From assembly GCA_946811185.2 (NCBI GenBank), contig OX328108.1, forward strand, positions 35,152,493 through 35,216,492: a stretch of DNA of 64,000 bases. The letters are read 5' to 3'. The translations under genes and the position numbers were made by a program. The notes beneath the pieces are model-generated. The model did not search any database. It worked only from the letters and a program-made list of their open reading frames with translations, and was not told the DNA's origin. Every line of letters starts with the position of its first letter. The stretch's first letter is position 1. This DNA comes from Hippopus hippopus. Taxonomy: Eukaryota > Mollusca > Bivalvia > Cardiida > Cardiidae. Below are positions 52,925-64,000 of the stretch, one piece after another.

Positions 52925-55604
52925 CGGTTCCTTCTTAGGTTTCTTTAGCAAACTCCGACATCGAATTTTGTCGCTGTTTGAGCAACAAATTTGGACACTT
53001 AAAATACAAAATGCCCAATAAAACTTATATCGGTAACAAGATAAATCAATATTGAACCGATTTAAAAGACTTGGTTGTAAAAAACTTACGTTTTATGAGT
53101 TAAATCCGCTTCTTTTTAACACTACCCTATTTTTGAAGTGAAACCGGCGTGTAAGAGTGTACTTAACGCAACTAAAAGAATTTTTTTAAACGAAATTCCT
53201 ATACCTCCATTAAAGTGTTGCAGAAAGGGGCAACCCTCATTCACAGACATAACTTTGCCTAGAAAGAAGTACTGAATCGTCTAATGGTCGATAACAGACA
53301 GTTATAGAGTTTTAAGACTATTTATAAAGAAAAAAAAAAAAACGCCGAGAGAATGTCCTAGTAATTTGTCCCAAATCTAGTTCATTCCAACGTATCATGA
53401 ATCGATTGCCCCGGATTCCTCGTCCAACATGAGTTTCTGATACTTTCTGGAGTTGGTGTGTTAAATAGATTGATAACTTTCTTGAATGAGTGGTTAAGTG
53501 TTACATATCGGATTTTAAGATGTTTTATGTGCATGGCTTTATTTTACGTAGATAAAGACATGGACATAAATGAACGCACGGCAGTAAGGCTCCAAGTATT
53601 TATGTAAACTATAACTTTGGCAAATATTGAAAAGCTTCATGAAAGAGGAATTAGATCTATCGTCGATCGACGTGTTTTAGAGGGGTGCATGAACCCGAAA
53701 TACATCCCAGTTTTCTTGCGTACTGTGAAGTGAAAGACGTCACCTTTTTGTATGAACCCCTTATTTGAATGCAAACAATAGTTTCACTGATGTTAATTTA
53801 GGAACTGCAACCAAAACAAGACCGTATGCATGTTTCTAAAGGAAAGATCGGTTTTAGTGGCATTTTTATGACCTTTTTTGGATCATTTTCTTTTTTTTTT
53901 TGTTTGGTCTTCTACGACGGAAAAAAAATTTCCAGACCACTCGCTGTTATTACTGAGAGTGAATATTTCCAACCCTTTTATTACGACACTGAATATTTTC
54001 AGGTGATTTATGATAAAGTAGTTTTGAAGAAAATTCCTAGTCCTTCTTCACAGCTGCTAATAAATTTGATAGAAGGAACCAAAACCGGTATTTCCGCTTA
54101 GGGTACACTTACCCGCTGAGCTGTAAATCTGTAGTTAAGATTTCATATTAGAGGGTTGGACAATAATGGTTCTCAACTACAGCTTAAGCAACCCATATTT
54201 ATGATTTGCAGCAAAAAAAAGTCTGTTAGATCAAGACAATTGTGAAATTTTCAGTTTAAAGTAATTAAAAAGCTGAAAAGACGGTCTGAAGTCTCTGATC
54301 GGGCTAAGTCTAATGGAACATTCTGTTGTGTCATGGGTTTCTGCGTTTTTTTGCACCGATCAATTTTTCGTGTCTGTGAATTTATGGATAGGTATTTCCG
54401 CATAATTTGACAAAGAAAATGTCAATAAGGGTGTCAAGTTACTGCAAAACTGTCATTTTACACAAGATAATGGAAAAATGGCTCTTTTTTTTTTTTCTTG
54501 CGTGAGGTTTCGCGTGTAGCCAAAATTTATTACGTGAATTTCAATTCCACAACTTGATTTTCGCATTAATTTGCTTGAGCAGAAATACTGCAAAATGCAT
54601 TATTTTTTACTTTCTGGAATTCTAGTGCTGCTGTCAAGAGGCCAAGGGACGCTAAATTTTACACTCGTCCGTCCCGTTCATCGCGCTGCAAAAACCGAAA
54701 CTAATTAACTTAGAACTGTTCATTTATATTAACCAAAACAGTTACTTCTAGTGATAGGAAGCATTTTAGTTGAGTTTTGGTATACATTATGTTTTTTCAT
54801 GAACTGTTCAATCGATATTTTAAATTCAGCTGAAGGCTGAATATGTTGTGATCGTTGAATATACATGATTCAAGTAGGGACTATGGTTATACAGGCATTT
54901 CACATTAATTTATGTGGGGGTTATGAAAATAATTTTGGTAAACAGAACTTCATTTAAATATTCGTGAAATAAAACCGTCAATTAAGCCCTTCGAATCGTT
55001 GGTCCACCCTGTCACTTATTCGTATTCTGAAATGCATGTTGGCCACAGGAAATTGTGCAAAAACACCGATCTTTATGCAATTGACAGAGCCAGTGAATTC
55101 ATAATCGTTACTGAATGCAGTTCAAAATATCTAAAAGGTTAAAAAAAAAATTGGTTGCCAAAACCATTGTTACAATCCGGTCGGGGGGGGGGGGCGTAAC
55201 CCGATTTCGTTCAAAAACCGTTCGGAATGTCGGTTCTTTATTTAACCCGAAATATGCTTGTAAATATGGCGGCATTTGTGTTGAAAAAGTTACACGATTG
55301 AATTCTAGATGAATATATCATGAATGTGGCCCTTTTTCAGAGAGAAAAAAGTAAATTTGTATCCAGTTAAATCATCTTTCATGTTAAGTTCAGTGCTTTT
55401 TCAACATTATCTCGGATTTTAAGAAATCGAATTTGCTACATAGAACTAAGTGGGGCCCGTTTAGACGTAACATGCAAAAGAAAAGTAAAATGTGAAATGT
55501 CCTATAGATAAATGTTGAACGGCAAACAAGCATGTATACGTCTAAATATTTTGACTACCTTTTCCTATACTTTTTATCTGTCCTTTCAAAGCAAACTCCC
55601 ATCA
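52925..55604. other. Unassigned DNA in BBS5 intron 8
   Basis: It contains one copy of a 350-bp dispersed repeat, a G-run near 55183 and no recognisable gene. A 91-codon frame (53826-54101) has no identifiable motif. Confidence 0.4.
54251..54600. repeat. Dispersed ~350-bp repeat, copy 2
   Basis: AATTAAAAAGCTGAAAAGAC, TGTTGTGTCATGGGTTTC and TTATTACGTGAATTTCAATT match copy 1 at 32860-33210, with divergence by eye of about one base in six. Confidence 0.65.
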
Positions 55605-55830
55605 TTAACCCTATACCACACGTTCCAGAATTTTAACGACCCTGACAGAGAACCTTTGAAAACATTGGGAGAAAAGGAGAAAATTGTGGTAACCAGCATT
55701 TTCTCCTTTTCCCAATATGTTTTCTACCCTTTCACTGAAACTTTCATCATTTGGGCCATGTCCAATTTGTTGTCTGCAAATGCTTTAAATTTCGACAAGT
55801 CAAAAATTTTGCTGTGTGGTAAAGAGTTGA
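55605..55830 (+). mobile_element. Palindromic MITE
   Basis: TTAACCCTATACCACACGTT, GGAGAAAATTGTGGTAACC/CAGCATTTTCTCC and GTGTGGTAAAGAGTTGA. Confidence 0.8.
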
Positions 55831-55990
55831 GCTTTGAGCAATTTACCATCCAAAAATACTTTCAATTTGGACAAGCCTTAAATATTATCATCAGGTAAAG
55901 AGTTGAAAACAAAAAAACAAAAAAAAAAAACCCGACATATGTATGGTTTTAAGTTTTTCACTTTTAATCCTTTACCATAAGATCCAGTCT

Positions 55991-56238
55991 TTAAACTCTT
56001 TCCAGATAACTAAACTTTACACTAGTCCAATTAAAAAGGGTTTGTAGATGACAGTTTACGCTTGGCTACAATGGTAAGATTTGTCTTCAAAAGGGTAGAA
56101 AGCATCATAGAAAAGGAGAAAATTCTGGTTACCTGCATTATCCTTTTTCCATGATTTTTTCAAAAGCCTTCTGTTGTTGTCTCCAAATGCTTTCAATTTT
56201 GGACAAGTCAACATTTAATGTTGTGTGGTAAAAAGTTG
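55991..56238. mobile_element. Symmetric palindromic MITE
   Basis: The left half (TTAAACTCTTTCCAGATAAC, AGGGTTTGTAGATGAC) and the right half (TCTCCAAATGCTTTCAATTT, GTGTGGTAAAAAGTTGA) are both versions of the consensus right end, as at 7227-7492. Confidence 0.6.
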
Positions 56239-56288
56239 ACACTGGAACATAATTATTTGAAAACATGGTCGAATTAGAGATTGCTTAA

Positions 56289-57108
56289 AGGGCAAATCAA
56301 CAAGTTTCAGATATGGTTAATTTTCAAATCTACACTTATCAAATGGTAACCTGGTAATGTTGTAATTAGAAAAAAAAAATTAGTAAAAGTATTTTTTTTT
56401 CAATTCATATTTCTGCTTATTAATTTTTATTGCATCGCTTATCTCCCTTACTTATTGTTGCGTCCCTTGATTTGTGACGTCATAGGAGAGCTTGTTTCAA
56501 TATCGACAATATGGACAATATAACAAAGTCGACATGGTTCAAATGATATAAACGTTCAAGGGATAATAATCATTCTTTGAACAGCAAATATCATTTTCTT
56601 CCCACACTGTTTTTCAAACACTCTTTCTTTGGGTATTGGAAACTAGATCTAGGGTTTGTATAGTAAAGGGTGAAGTCAGTATCTGGCTACCCCTAGTCAT
56701 GGTCATAAATGTTAATCCATCACCGACCAGTTGAAACAATACAGGAAATGGTTACATAACATTTGCATATCTCACCCTTTTACACTGTAATGTTTGTTTG
56801 TGACAGTAAACCCATGTTACAGCTTTTATCCCATACGGTACTTCTCTTTGACATTTCCCTCTTAAAAATGATCTTACAACTTACATGCATTTTGAACAAA
56901 TTTTGAATTATATCTTTACAATTTTGATTTGTGGATATTTCCTTGTTCCTATCCATATTATGTCTTTTAGACAGGCTACTGAGAAAAATGTTTTGAACAT
57001 GTCAGTATGAAAATTTTGAAATTGCACATTTGACACAAGTCATTTTCTCTGATAATCAGACAAAAGTGAGGAAATTAAAACTGGGTTGAAATATTTTAGA
57101 TTTGCCCT
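56289..57108 (-). mobile_element. Short Kolobok derivative, 820 bp, TTAA on both sides
   Basis: AGGGCAAATC and GATTTGCCCT lie directly inside TTAA copies (56285-56288 and 57109-57112). The first 220 bases are the reverse complement of the right end of the 4.8-kb element, including TGACGTCATAGGAGAGC. The last 30 match its left end reversed. The middle (GGGATAATAATCATTCTTTG onward) is shared with 21870-22425 but in the opposite relation to the ends. It is non-coding and non-autonomous. Confidence 0.8.
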
Positions 57109-57483
57109 TTAAACATGTTCGATATTCTTGCAAGCAGTATTATTATTTTCCTATTCAAACAATGTAGCATACACTTTCATGTACATTTTTTTTAAATTAG
57201 GAAACAGAATGTTTTTGACCAGGCTCACACACCAATTCTTTTACCTTTTACCTCAAAATTCTGACCTTCAACCACCCTAATGGAGAAGGCTTTTGAGGAC
57301 AGGGTGAAAAAAGGAATAAGTCTTGATACCCAGTTATCTTCTTTTCCTACAATATTTTCTACCCTCAAACCTATTGTCAAGGCCACATTTGATCTGTGGT
57401 CTGCAATTACTTTCGGTGTGGAGTGGACAAGTCTAAATTTTTGCCATCTGTGTAAGGGTTTAGCCTAACCCTAACCCAAATGA

Positions 57484-58236
57484 TAAATCAAAGCGTTGAG
57501 AACACTGAAATGGTATTTGTCAAGGAAGCCATTGTGTGGAATTAATAATTTGATAGAAAATGAGAAATTTTATTCAAATATTGGCTTGAAAGTCAACCTA
57601 CTAAGCAAATGAATACCTTTTTGGTTGAAGGAAGAGTACTCATGACAAATTAGGATTATTTGTTTATTGGTGGTCTCCCTTTGATCATTAGGAGGAGTCA
57701 GGAGTAACGTCCCTTGACAGTAGGATGCATGATGGATAGAGAGAAAAACCATGTGAATATATAGAATAAAATTAAGTTTGTACCTGAAAATTATGACTTT
57801 GAAATATCTTTGGCCGCTAACATTTAATTCCCAACATTACAATCAATTATTTCGATCTATAAATATTCATGCCCAATCAAATGGAGTAGCGTGCAATCAT
57901 TGGATGAACAAGCCATGGGACGAGCTGGTTTTGGAACGAAAAAGCCCAGGACCAAGTGATCGGTAGACAAATTTTGTATCATTGCGCCAATAGAAGGCTG
58001 TGAGCAAGTGAAGCTGTTTTCAATAAAAAATTAGTATTTCCACGATCGATGGCCTCACCCAGTGTATTTTAACATGCCATTTTCAATAGCATATCTGAGT
58101 GCTACCGAAAAACTCGTTTGCCTGAGAAAAATTGAGTTTAATTGGGTTTATTTCCTTCGGCTTTGCACAAAATATGATATATGGTCTTCAAAATTAAATA
58201 TTGAACTCATAGTGGTATTGTCTTCGACAAATACCA
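57484..58236. other. ~750-bp insertion (or deletion in the other copy)
   Basis: Between TGATAAA and AAATTAGAATATTTC the second block copy has extra DNA absent at 22730. GGTATTTGTC near its left and GACAAATACC at its right are inverted. No coding sequence was recognised, so whether it is a transposon is unclear. Confidence 0.55.
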
Positions 58237-58320
58237 CAAAAATTAGAATATTTCAAATCCACAGCATTTAAATGTTACCGATAAAATGTGATTGTTTATT
58301 GGAAATTAGTTTAACTTAGT

Positions 58321-58555
58321 TTAACCCTTTACCAAACAATCCTTTGTTTTAACGACCCTGGTGAAGAAAGAAAAAACTTTTGAAAACATTGTAGGTAAAG
58401 GAGAAAATGCTGGTAACCGGTATTTCCTCCTTTATCTACAATGTTTTCTACCCTATCAAAGACAAGTCTAAACATGTGAGTAAAATTTAATTTGTTGACT
58501 CCAAATGCTTTCAATTCAGTTGAGTAAATAAATTTGACGTTTGGTAACAATTTAA
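58321..58555 (+). mobile_element. Palindromic MITE in block copy 2
   Basis: TTAACCCTTTACCAAACAAT to TTTGGTAACAATTTAA; the partner of 22818-23052. Confidence 0.8.
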
Positions 58556-59107
58556 ACATGTATTTTACATCTCTTGAGAAACAAGTTCATACGAATGTAG
58601 GAAAAAAAGTCACAGGAAAAAAAGTCATGGAAAAAAAGTCACAGTTTTTGGTAGGAAAAAAAGTCACAATTAAAAAGAAAAAGATTAATATCTTGATTTT
58701 TTTGAAGATAAGGGAGATAGATTAAAAAGGGAAAAAAATCAAGGTTGAGGGTATTATTCAGGGTGATTAATTATTCAGATTGGAGTATAAATTATATTGA
58801 AATAATTCTGAAAATAATGATGATAGGATTTGTTCTTGTGCATTGCACTGTCCCAAATTAGATGTATCTGATTATGAAGTGACAAGTTTATAGCTCATAT
58901 ACCTTAGGAGTTATATCATGGTCCTGATAAGTTTGGACAAACGTTGGGAAGGATGGACAGACGAAGCACCGACATATAATTTTTTTTCCTTTGTTAAAGA
59001 GTTGGATTACCTTTGCATAGGGCGCCACAACTCTTTTACATGTACTTGAAAGTTGGCATTATGGGTTTTCATGTTCATTTCATGTAGAAATGAATTTTGA
59101 TCACTTA

Positions 59108-60434
59108 CGAGGGGTGATCAGAAAGAACGTGGACCAGTGCTGGTATTGGAATATTGTAATAAAAAAGAACTTGGAGTGTTTACTGTTTCTGAAAGTAACG
59201 TCCTTTGAGTTCTATGCACTTATTCATTCTTGATTTCCACGCGCGAAACACGTGTGCGAGCGCGTCACGTGACATTACTCTCAAGGACCCGGTCATAGCG
59301 AGGGTTAGCTCCTCTCTGCTCTCGTAGTGCGTGCCACAAAGAGAATCTTTCAAAACAGGAACTAGTCAGAGGTCACATGGAGTCAGAACTAAATTATAAG
59401 GGGCGTTGGCTAGTGTTTCTATGTTTAGTTTTTGCAAAGTTTCCTGTCCAAGTGCGGCTTTGTGAGCTAGGGCGTTATCTTAGTGTAAAGTGACGTCACT
59501 CCGCAGGACTTCAGGCTGTTTTTTTTCGTATGGTGTTTGTGAAATTCATTTGAATAATGTGGGCATAAAACTCGGTATTGACTGTAGTATGTATAGATAC
59601 AACATGACTTAGAAGAAAAAAAGGAGAATAGAAATACATGATGTACAACTTTACCAAGTGACTTCGAAAGGTTGGCTTTACCAGCGGAAGGCGATGTTTG
59701 ATGTTTCCATACACTGCTTTGTTGTTTAGATTCAGTCTTGTTAAAGTGTGCCTATGTTCCATTGCATGTTGCAATACGATAAGTAAAGTTTGACCCCTGT
59801 ACTCTAATGCTTTCTGAAATTTCTTAACAGATTTCGACCGTAACCCCCATTTTCTCGGACGTCAGTTGCCGAGGTACCCACCTTGTGCAAACACGCGACA
59901 TTCCAAGATTCTCTGTCAGAATCTCCTGAGCACTTCTATATGAAATGTTGAATGTTTCAGCTATTTTCCTGACAGTATCTCGGCGATCTCGTTTTACATG
60001 CTGCTCTACATCCGTTATGATTTTGTCTGTGACTGATGTTGATGGACGGCCAGATTTATGGTCATCTTTAACAGTATCGCACCCTTGTCTAAATCGGCCC
60101 GATCCATGTACGAATATCAGATTCCTTGAGTGCAGAGTCCCCTTCATCTGTTTCTAAATCGGTTTTGATTTCCGATAAATACTTTCCGAGTTTAACGTAA
60201 AACTTTATGATTACTCTCGACTCAAATAAAACGTCGTCCGATATTTTGGACCACTAATGCACTATATGACGTCATGAAAATGACGTCATACTTTACCTGC
60301 TTGATTATGACGACACTTGAAAGCTTGAGTCATTTACCAGATAATTAATGCTCATCTATGCAAATTTTTGTAATCCTCCGTGGAGTAGTTTTCAAAATAA
60401 CGAGGTGGTCCGCGATCTTTTTGATCACCCCACG
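59108..60434 (-). mobile_element. Mariner element, 1.33 kb, TA duplication, inside MULE 2
   Basis: The left end CGAGGGGTGATCAGAAAG and the reversed right end CGTGGGGTGATCAAAAAG continue to GWCCGCGGACCA/ACGTGGACCA. TA lies directly outside each (59106-59107, 60435-60436). Length and target are those of typical mariners. The transposase is on the minus strand and decayed. Confidence 0.88.
59180..60147 (-). pseudogene. Mariner transposase, decayed
   Basis: An open part of 107 codons covers the DNA-binding region: GRFRQGCDTVKDDHKSGRPS, DKIITDVEQHVKRDRR, IAETFNISYRSAQEIL and ENLGMSRVCTRWVPRQLT, the standard paired HTH and WVPR linker of mariner. Farther on, in broken frames, HTTVNTEFYAHI and NIETLANAPYNLVLTPCD recall the catalytic-core motifs (V-N-A-E-F-Y and Y-S-P-D-L-x-P-C-D). 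Stops and shifts interrupt the rest. It is not functional. Confidence 0.85.
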
Positions 60435-60437
60435 TAT

Positions 60438-60655
60438 TTAACCATTTACCACACAATCCTGACTTTTAAAAGATTGCTTTTGAAAACATTGGGGGAAAAA
60501 GAGAAAATGCTGGTAACCAGCATTTTCTCCTTTTCCCACAATGTTTTCTATTCTTCCAAGAAGAAAAATGCTCATTTTAACAATATATAATTTGTCATCT
60601 TCAAATGCTTTCAATTTGGTCCAGTTCAAAATTTTGTCGTTTGGTAAAGAATTAA
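60438..60655 (+). mobile_element. Palindromic MITE beside the mariner
   Basis: TTAACCATTTACCACACAAT, GAGAAAATGCTGGTAACC/CAGCATTTTCTCC and TTTGTCGTTTGGTAAAGAA with TTAA. The hairpin is nearly perfect. Confidence 0.85.
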
Positions 60656-60890
60656 CACTTTACCAACAGGAAAATTTTAGACTCGTTCGAATTGAAAGCA
60701 TTTAAAGAGAACAAAATAGATATGCCTCAGTAGTTGAAATGTGTTTTGGGAAGGGTAGAAAACATTGTGGGAAAAGAAAAAAATTGCTGGTTATCTGCCT
60801 TTTCTCTTTTTCCCACAATGTTTTCAAAAGGCCTTTTCTCCGGAGTCATTGGGGTCCTACACGGCTCAGTGGTAATTGATTGATTGGTGT
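60652..60890 (-). mobile_element. Palindromic MITE, right tip missing
   Basis: TTAACACTTTACCAACAGGA, GAATTGAAAGCATTTAAAG and CCCACAATGTTTTCAAAAGG. It overlaps the previous copy by the shared TTAA. Confidence 0.7.
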
Positions 60891-60902
60891 TTCTGCAGTA
60901 CA

Positions 60903-61060
60903 AGTCTTTTGAAAACACTGTGGGAAAAGGAGAAATTGCTCGTAACAGTGCCCACAGTGTTTTCTACCCCTTTGGAGAAGTTTCCGCCATTTACATGAAA
61001 TTTAAAATTGTCGTCTGCAAACTCTTTAAGTTTTGAAGAGTCTAAAATTTGTCCTTCAAC
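60903..61060 (+). mobile_element. Palindromic MITE, tips missing
   Basis: CTTTTGAAAACACTGTGGGA, GGAGAAATTGCTCGTAAC and TTGTCGTCTGCAAACTCTTT. A weaker remnant follows at about 61150-61250. Confidence 0.6.
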
Positions 61061-61488
61061 TTACATAATTTTATATAAACTTTATTTCAATCCTTGGTCT
61101 AAATAAAGACCCATCTTTTATAATGTTTTTTTACCTTTAGAAGATTTAGAAAAAGAAGAAAAATATGTTAGCATTTTCTCTTTTCTTCAAGCCTAAAATA
61201 GAAGAAAATTCCATCTGCATTTTCTCTTTTCCCCACAATGTTTTGAGCCTTTTCATGGATTAATTATTTTTTTAACATTTCAACTTTACAATCAGCAGTT
61301 CATTTCAGTTCTGTTAGAATAAGAAAGTTTAAACAAAAAGGTTGTCATGTAATAAACATCTTATTATACCTTGATCTAAGGTATCCAGTATCATGATATT
61401 AACTCCAGAGGTATTATCATTGCACTGTGTAGCACAATATAGCCTAATGGTATTTCAGCACATACAACATTATTTAAGACTTTCATGG

Positions 61489-62285
61489 TTAAACCTGATG
61501 ACTTAAACGAATATTCCAACCAACTCCTCGTAAGAACTCAGGCAAAGTTTTACGCTGTAGCACGAGATCTTTACACAGGTTGTGAAGGCGTTCCTGCAGC
61601 TGAACGAAAGTCTTCTTAACACGGTTCTGAGGACGGGTTCCAACTTCGTACTGACGAATTGTAGTGTTGACAGATGCTGCTTCTAGTTAAAACCACTCAA
61701 TAATGCGCCAGATGGAGGGATGGTGATGACCAACAAGGTTGAAGAAGCGGTTGTTCCAACGTTCACAAATGTTGTTGGTTCTAGGGTTGTTAGTCATTGT
61801 TCTGTCATGTACGTTCCATATCTGTGGTGGGAACATAGGTAGAATACGGCGTAGTCTCATTACGTTTTGTCCTAGATGATTAGGCTGTTGCATATGGCGA
61901 AAGTAGCCGCTGACATAGGTGTGATCAAAGTAGGTCAGTAGGTCCTGAGCTTCTGGAGGATCTTGTGGTGTGATTGTCCTTAAATACTGAAGACCTTCAT
62001 TAACTTGATCAACTGGCAAGAATGCGAGGCCGTCAATCATGCCGCAGAATAGTCGAAAGTCTTGGTCTGTTGTGTACCATTGTCCTAAACCAAGGTCTTG
62101 CACTTTCCGCCAAGTTGCCTGCGTCAGATGATAAAAACAACCATGGATATCCACATCACGGCCAAACACAGCGACAACTGAACGTAGAACAGCATCTTCA
62201 AAGTCGCAAACAACAGCCTGTACATTGAGCTGCAAGTTCATGTCATTACATATCTCATATGTATCGAAGAAAATATTGCTGAAAA
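61489..62285 (-). pseudogene. MULE 2 transposase, C-terminal part, one nonsense codon
   Basis: The frame reads VQAVVCDFEDAVLRSVVAVF (second catalytic Asp in CDFED), GCFYHLTQATWRKVQDLGL, AFLPVDQVNEGLQYL and TNNICERWNNRFFNLVGHHH (catalytic Glu). After IIEWF a TAA replaces a Gln codon. The frame then continues open to VGWNIRLSHQV and a normal stop. The zinc-finger and first-Asp part upstream are replaced by MITE-like sequence. It is close in order to the MULE 1 transposase (CFYHLTQATW, HHPSIWR-IEWF and VGWNIRL shared), so the two are related families. Confidence 0.85.
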
Positions 62286-62632
62286 ATATGATGGAAATGC
62301 CAAAAGTTCTACAAAAACACTGTGGGAATAAGAGAAATTGCCCAAAAAATCTACAAAAACACTGTGGGAATAGGAGAAATTGCTTGTTATGAGCTATTTC
62401 TACTTTTCCTACAGTGTTTTCCAAAAAACATTAGAAGTTTTCCTGTGACTTTTTTTCCTACCAAAAACTGTGACTTTCTATCCATGACTTTTTTTCCTGT
62501 GACTTTTTTTCCATGACTTTTTTTCCTGTGACTTTTTTTCCGATCACCTTTCATACAACTCGTACTAATCTCTTCAGATACTGTTCCTGGGAACTAAACC
62601 AGAACTCGTGCCCAATATGTGGGATTCATATT

Positions 62633-62864
62633 TAACCTTTTACCAATCAATCCGTAGTTTTTACGACCCTGAGACAGAAGCCTTTTAAAAACATTGTAGG
62701 AAAAGGAGATAATGCTGGTAACCAGCATTTTCTCCTTTTACCACAATGTTTTCTACTCTGCTGGAAACAAATTTCAATTTTTGAAATATTTAACTTTATT
62801 TTGTCGTCTGCAAGTGATTTCAATTTGGACCTGTTTAATATTTTGTCGTTTGGTAAAGAGTTAA
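62633..62864 (+). mobile_element. Palindromic MITE in block copy 2
   Basis: TTAACCTTTTACCAATCAAT, GGAGATAATGCTGGTAACC/CAGCATTTTCTCC and TTTGTCGTTTGGTAAAGAG with TTAA; the partner of 23166-23398. Confidence 0.85.
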
Positions 62865-63879
62865 AAATAGAAACTATTGTGGATAAAGGACCAATTGATA
62901 GTTACCAGCTCTTTCTATGTTTTTACAGTGAATCTGAAGTCGTCTATACTGCAATTTTACCGGAATGTCAGTATTAACCGCTCAGTCCATAGTAGACCAA
63001 TTTGAGACTTACCCAAATTGAAACAATTTGCCTAAGACAAACAAGAACTGAACAAATTTACACTATCCTTTCCCACGGCTTAAAATTCAGAGTTTAAGAC
63101 TTTCACAGAGAAGCTCTATATTATGGAACATACAATAGCTATACATGTATGATAAATTTTTGCATTGAATGGATCATGTGTACAAGGTAAACAGCAAAAA
63201 AGTATTTCACACAGGTAGATTCCCTCTACCTCTCTCTGATGTTCATGTATTTCTGTATGGTAAGAAATACAACTAAAATAATTTTCAAAATAATTTTGAA
63301 AATTAACTCTTAATAATCTCGGAACATATTCTTTTATCAAATTTCATGCTGGTTAACAGCATTTCAAAATATTCTTATGAAAATCGTGATTTATTGTGTA
63401 ACCCTTCACCCACGAGAGAATAAACTTGTACCCGTCAATGTTTACAGAATTCTTTACAAGGTAATAATATCAACAAGGACCCATCAACAAATAGTTAGAA
63501 CTAACATCTCACGATTATCAATCGTAAAACTCAAGAAAAAGGTTATTTGACATGAAACTAAAGTGTCAGGGAAATGTCTTCAAAAGTGTCGGGGAACTGT
63601 CTTGTCGTGGAACTGTCTTGAAACCGTCCTTTTTTTGTTTAATTCCGCACGTTAATCTACTGAAAATGCTTTACGTGAAACAAAGTTTATGCCATACACT
63701 TAATTTTATCATGTATAGAATAATTTTTCTGCAAGCGATGTTCGCCCCGTAATAGACGTATTTCAATAGCGCGCGATACTCAACACGTCGAAAAGTCCGG
63801 CACAACATCGTCATTTTCGTCATCAGTGGGCGAAAAGTTACTTTTATCCTCATCATCAGAAACTTAATAAGTTTCTTTA

Positions 63880-64000
63880 ATCAAAGTACTGAAAGTACTA
63901 ATAGAAGGTGATGCTAGAAATATGCTAGCAAATAGGTTTTAACAGCGGATCACTTTATTAAAAATTTCATTGAACTGATGGTTGATAACATCTTTTTCTC
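63880..64000. other. Unassigned DNA at the window edge
   Basis: It follows the abrupt end of the duplicated block. No feature was recognised. Confidence 0.4.

Larger units (their letters stand above)
58593..62549 (-). mobile_element. MULE 2: Mutator-like element with GAAAAAAAGTCACAG-tandem ends
   Basis: Each end has several tandem copies of a 15-16-base word GGAAAAAAAGTCACA or GGAAAAAAAGTCATG, inverted at the two ends (GTGACTTTTTTTCC at the right). TTCATAC borders both sides (58586-58592, 62550-62556), and the next two bases allow a 9-bp duplication with one change. Block copy 1 carries the uninterrupted site AGTTCATACAACTCGTAC at 23081-23098. It encodes a broken MULE transposase. A mariner and three MITE copies lie inside. 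Confidence 0.88.
56530..63878. repeat. Duplicated block, copy 2 (interrupted)
   Basis: It matches 21870-24406 in order and orientation. It is broken by about 110 bases containing a Kolobok end (around 57080-57190), about 750 bases (57484-58236) and MULE 2 (58593-62549). Similarity stops abruptly after CTTAATAAGTTTCTTTAA, the same point at which copy 1 passes into GCTCGTACATG. The two copies together let several insertions be dated relative to the duplication. Confidence 0.8.

Noticed and set aside
53826..54101. 91-codon frame
   Set aside because: A low-complexity Phe-rich start, no domain recognised and no splice partners.

Overview
The window looks like nuclear DNA from a marine bivalve mollusc. 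It is AT-rich, with short conserved exons separated by long introns with GT/AG borders. It carries tRNA-derived SINEs with a tail ending GGCGTAAAACC, and tandem monomers of about 163 bp like the satellite/pearl-type repeats of bivalves. There is no bacterial gene organisation and no CRISPR. The bivalve assignment is inference from the repeat types and from animal-like exons; no species is named.

Two host genes are visible, both on the + strand. The first (exons at 2116-2221, 3683-3890, 5462-5672 and 6823-6945) is the 3' end of an extracellular protein: the second half of a sushi/CCP domain, then an unnamed secreted domain. Its 5' part lies before the window. The second is BBS5, a core BBSome subunit of primary cilia. 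Eight exons (11003-11058, 13134-13216, 14969-15034, 17173-17222, 17634-17714, 18424-18470, 24803-24938, 46088-46183) join in frame into about 205 residues. The C-terminal third (typical total about 340) lies beyond the window, so intron 8 exceeds 17.8 kb.

Nearly everything else is transposon, often nested with readable boundaries. A TTAA-flanked palindromic MITE of about 230 bp is present in more than 30 copies and hosts other insertions. Intron 6 holds a 4.8 kb Kolobok-like element with a THAP exon, itself split by a Helitron-like repeat. Intron 7 is 21 kb, but almost all of it lies between two inverted ends with TA borders (25157-45952). Inside that span sit a 6.5 kb Mutator-like element with a nearly intact FLYWCH/MULE transposase, a 2.2 kb long-inverted-repeat element, SINEs and a Kolobok end. 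Intron 8 holds a 6.5 kb element with 7-bp target duplications that carries a five-copy 491-bp tandem array, a short Kolobok derivative, and a second MULE with a mariner inside it.

A block of intron 6 (about 21870-24406) recurs at 56530-63878. The first copy preserves the empty target site of the second MULE. The Kolobok fragment at 31907-32150 likewise preserves the empty site of the Helitron-like insertion. The two host genes have no visible functional link; the main interest is the transposon stratigraphy and how it inflated single BBS5 introns.
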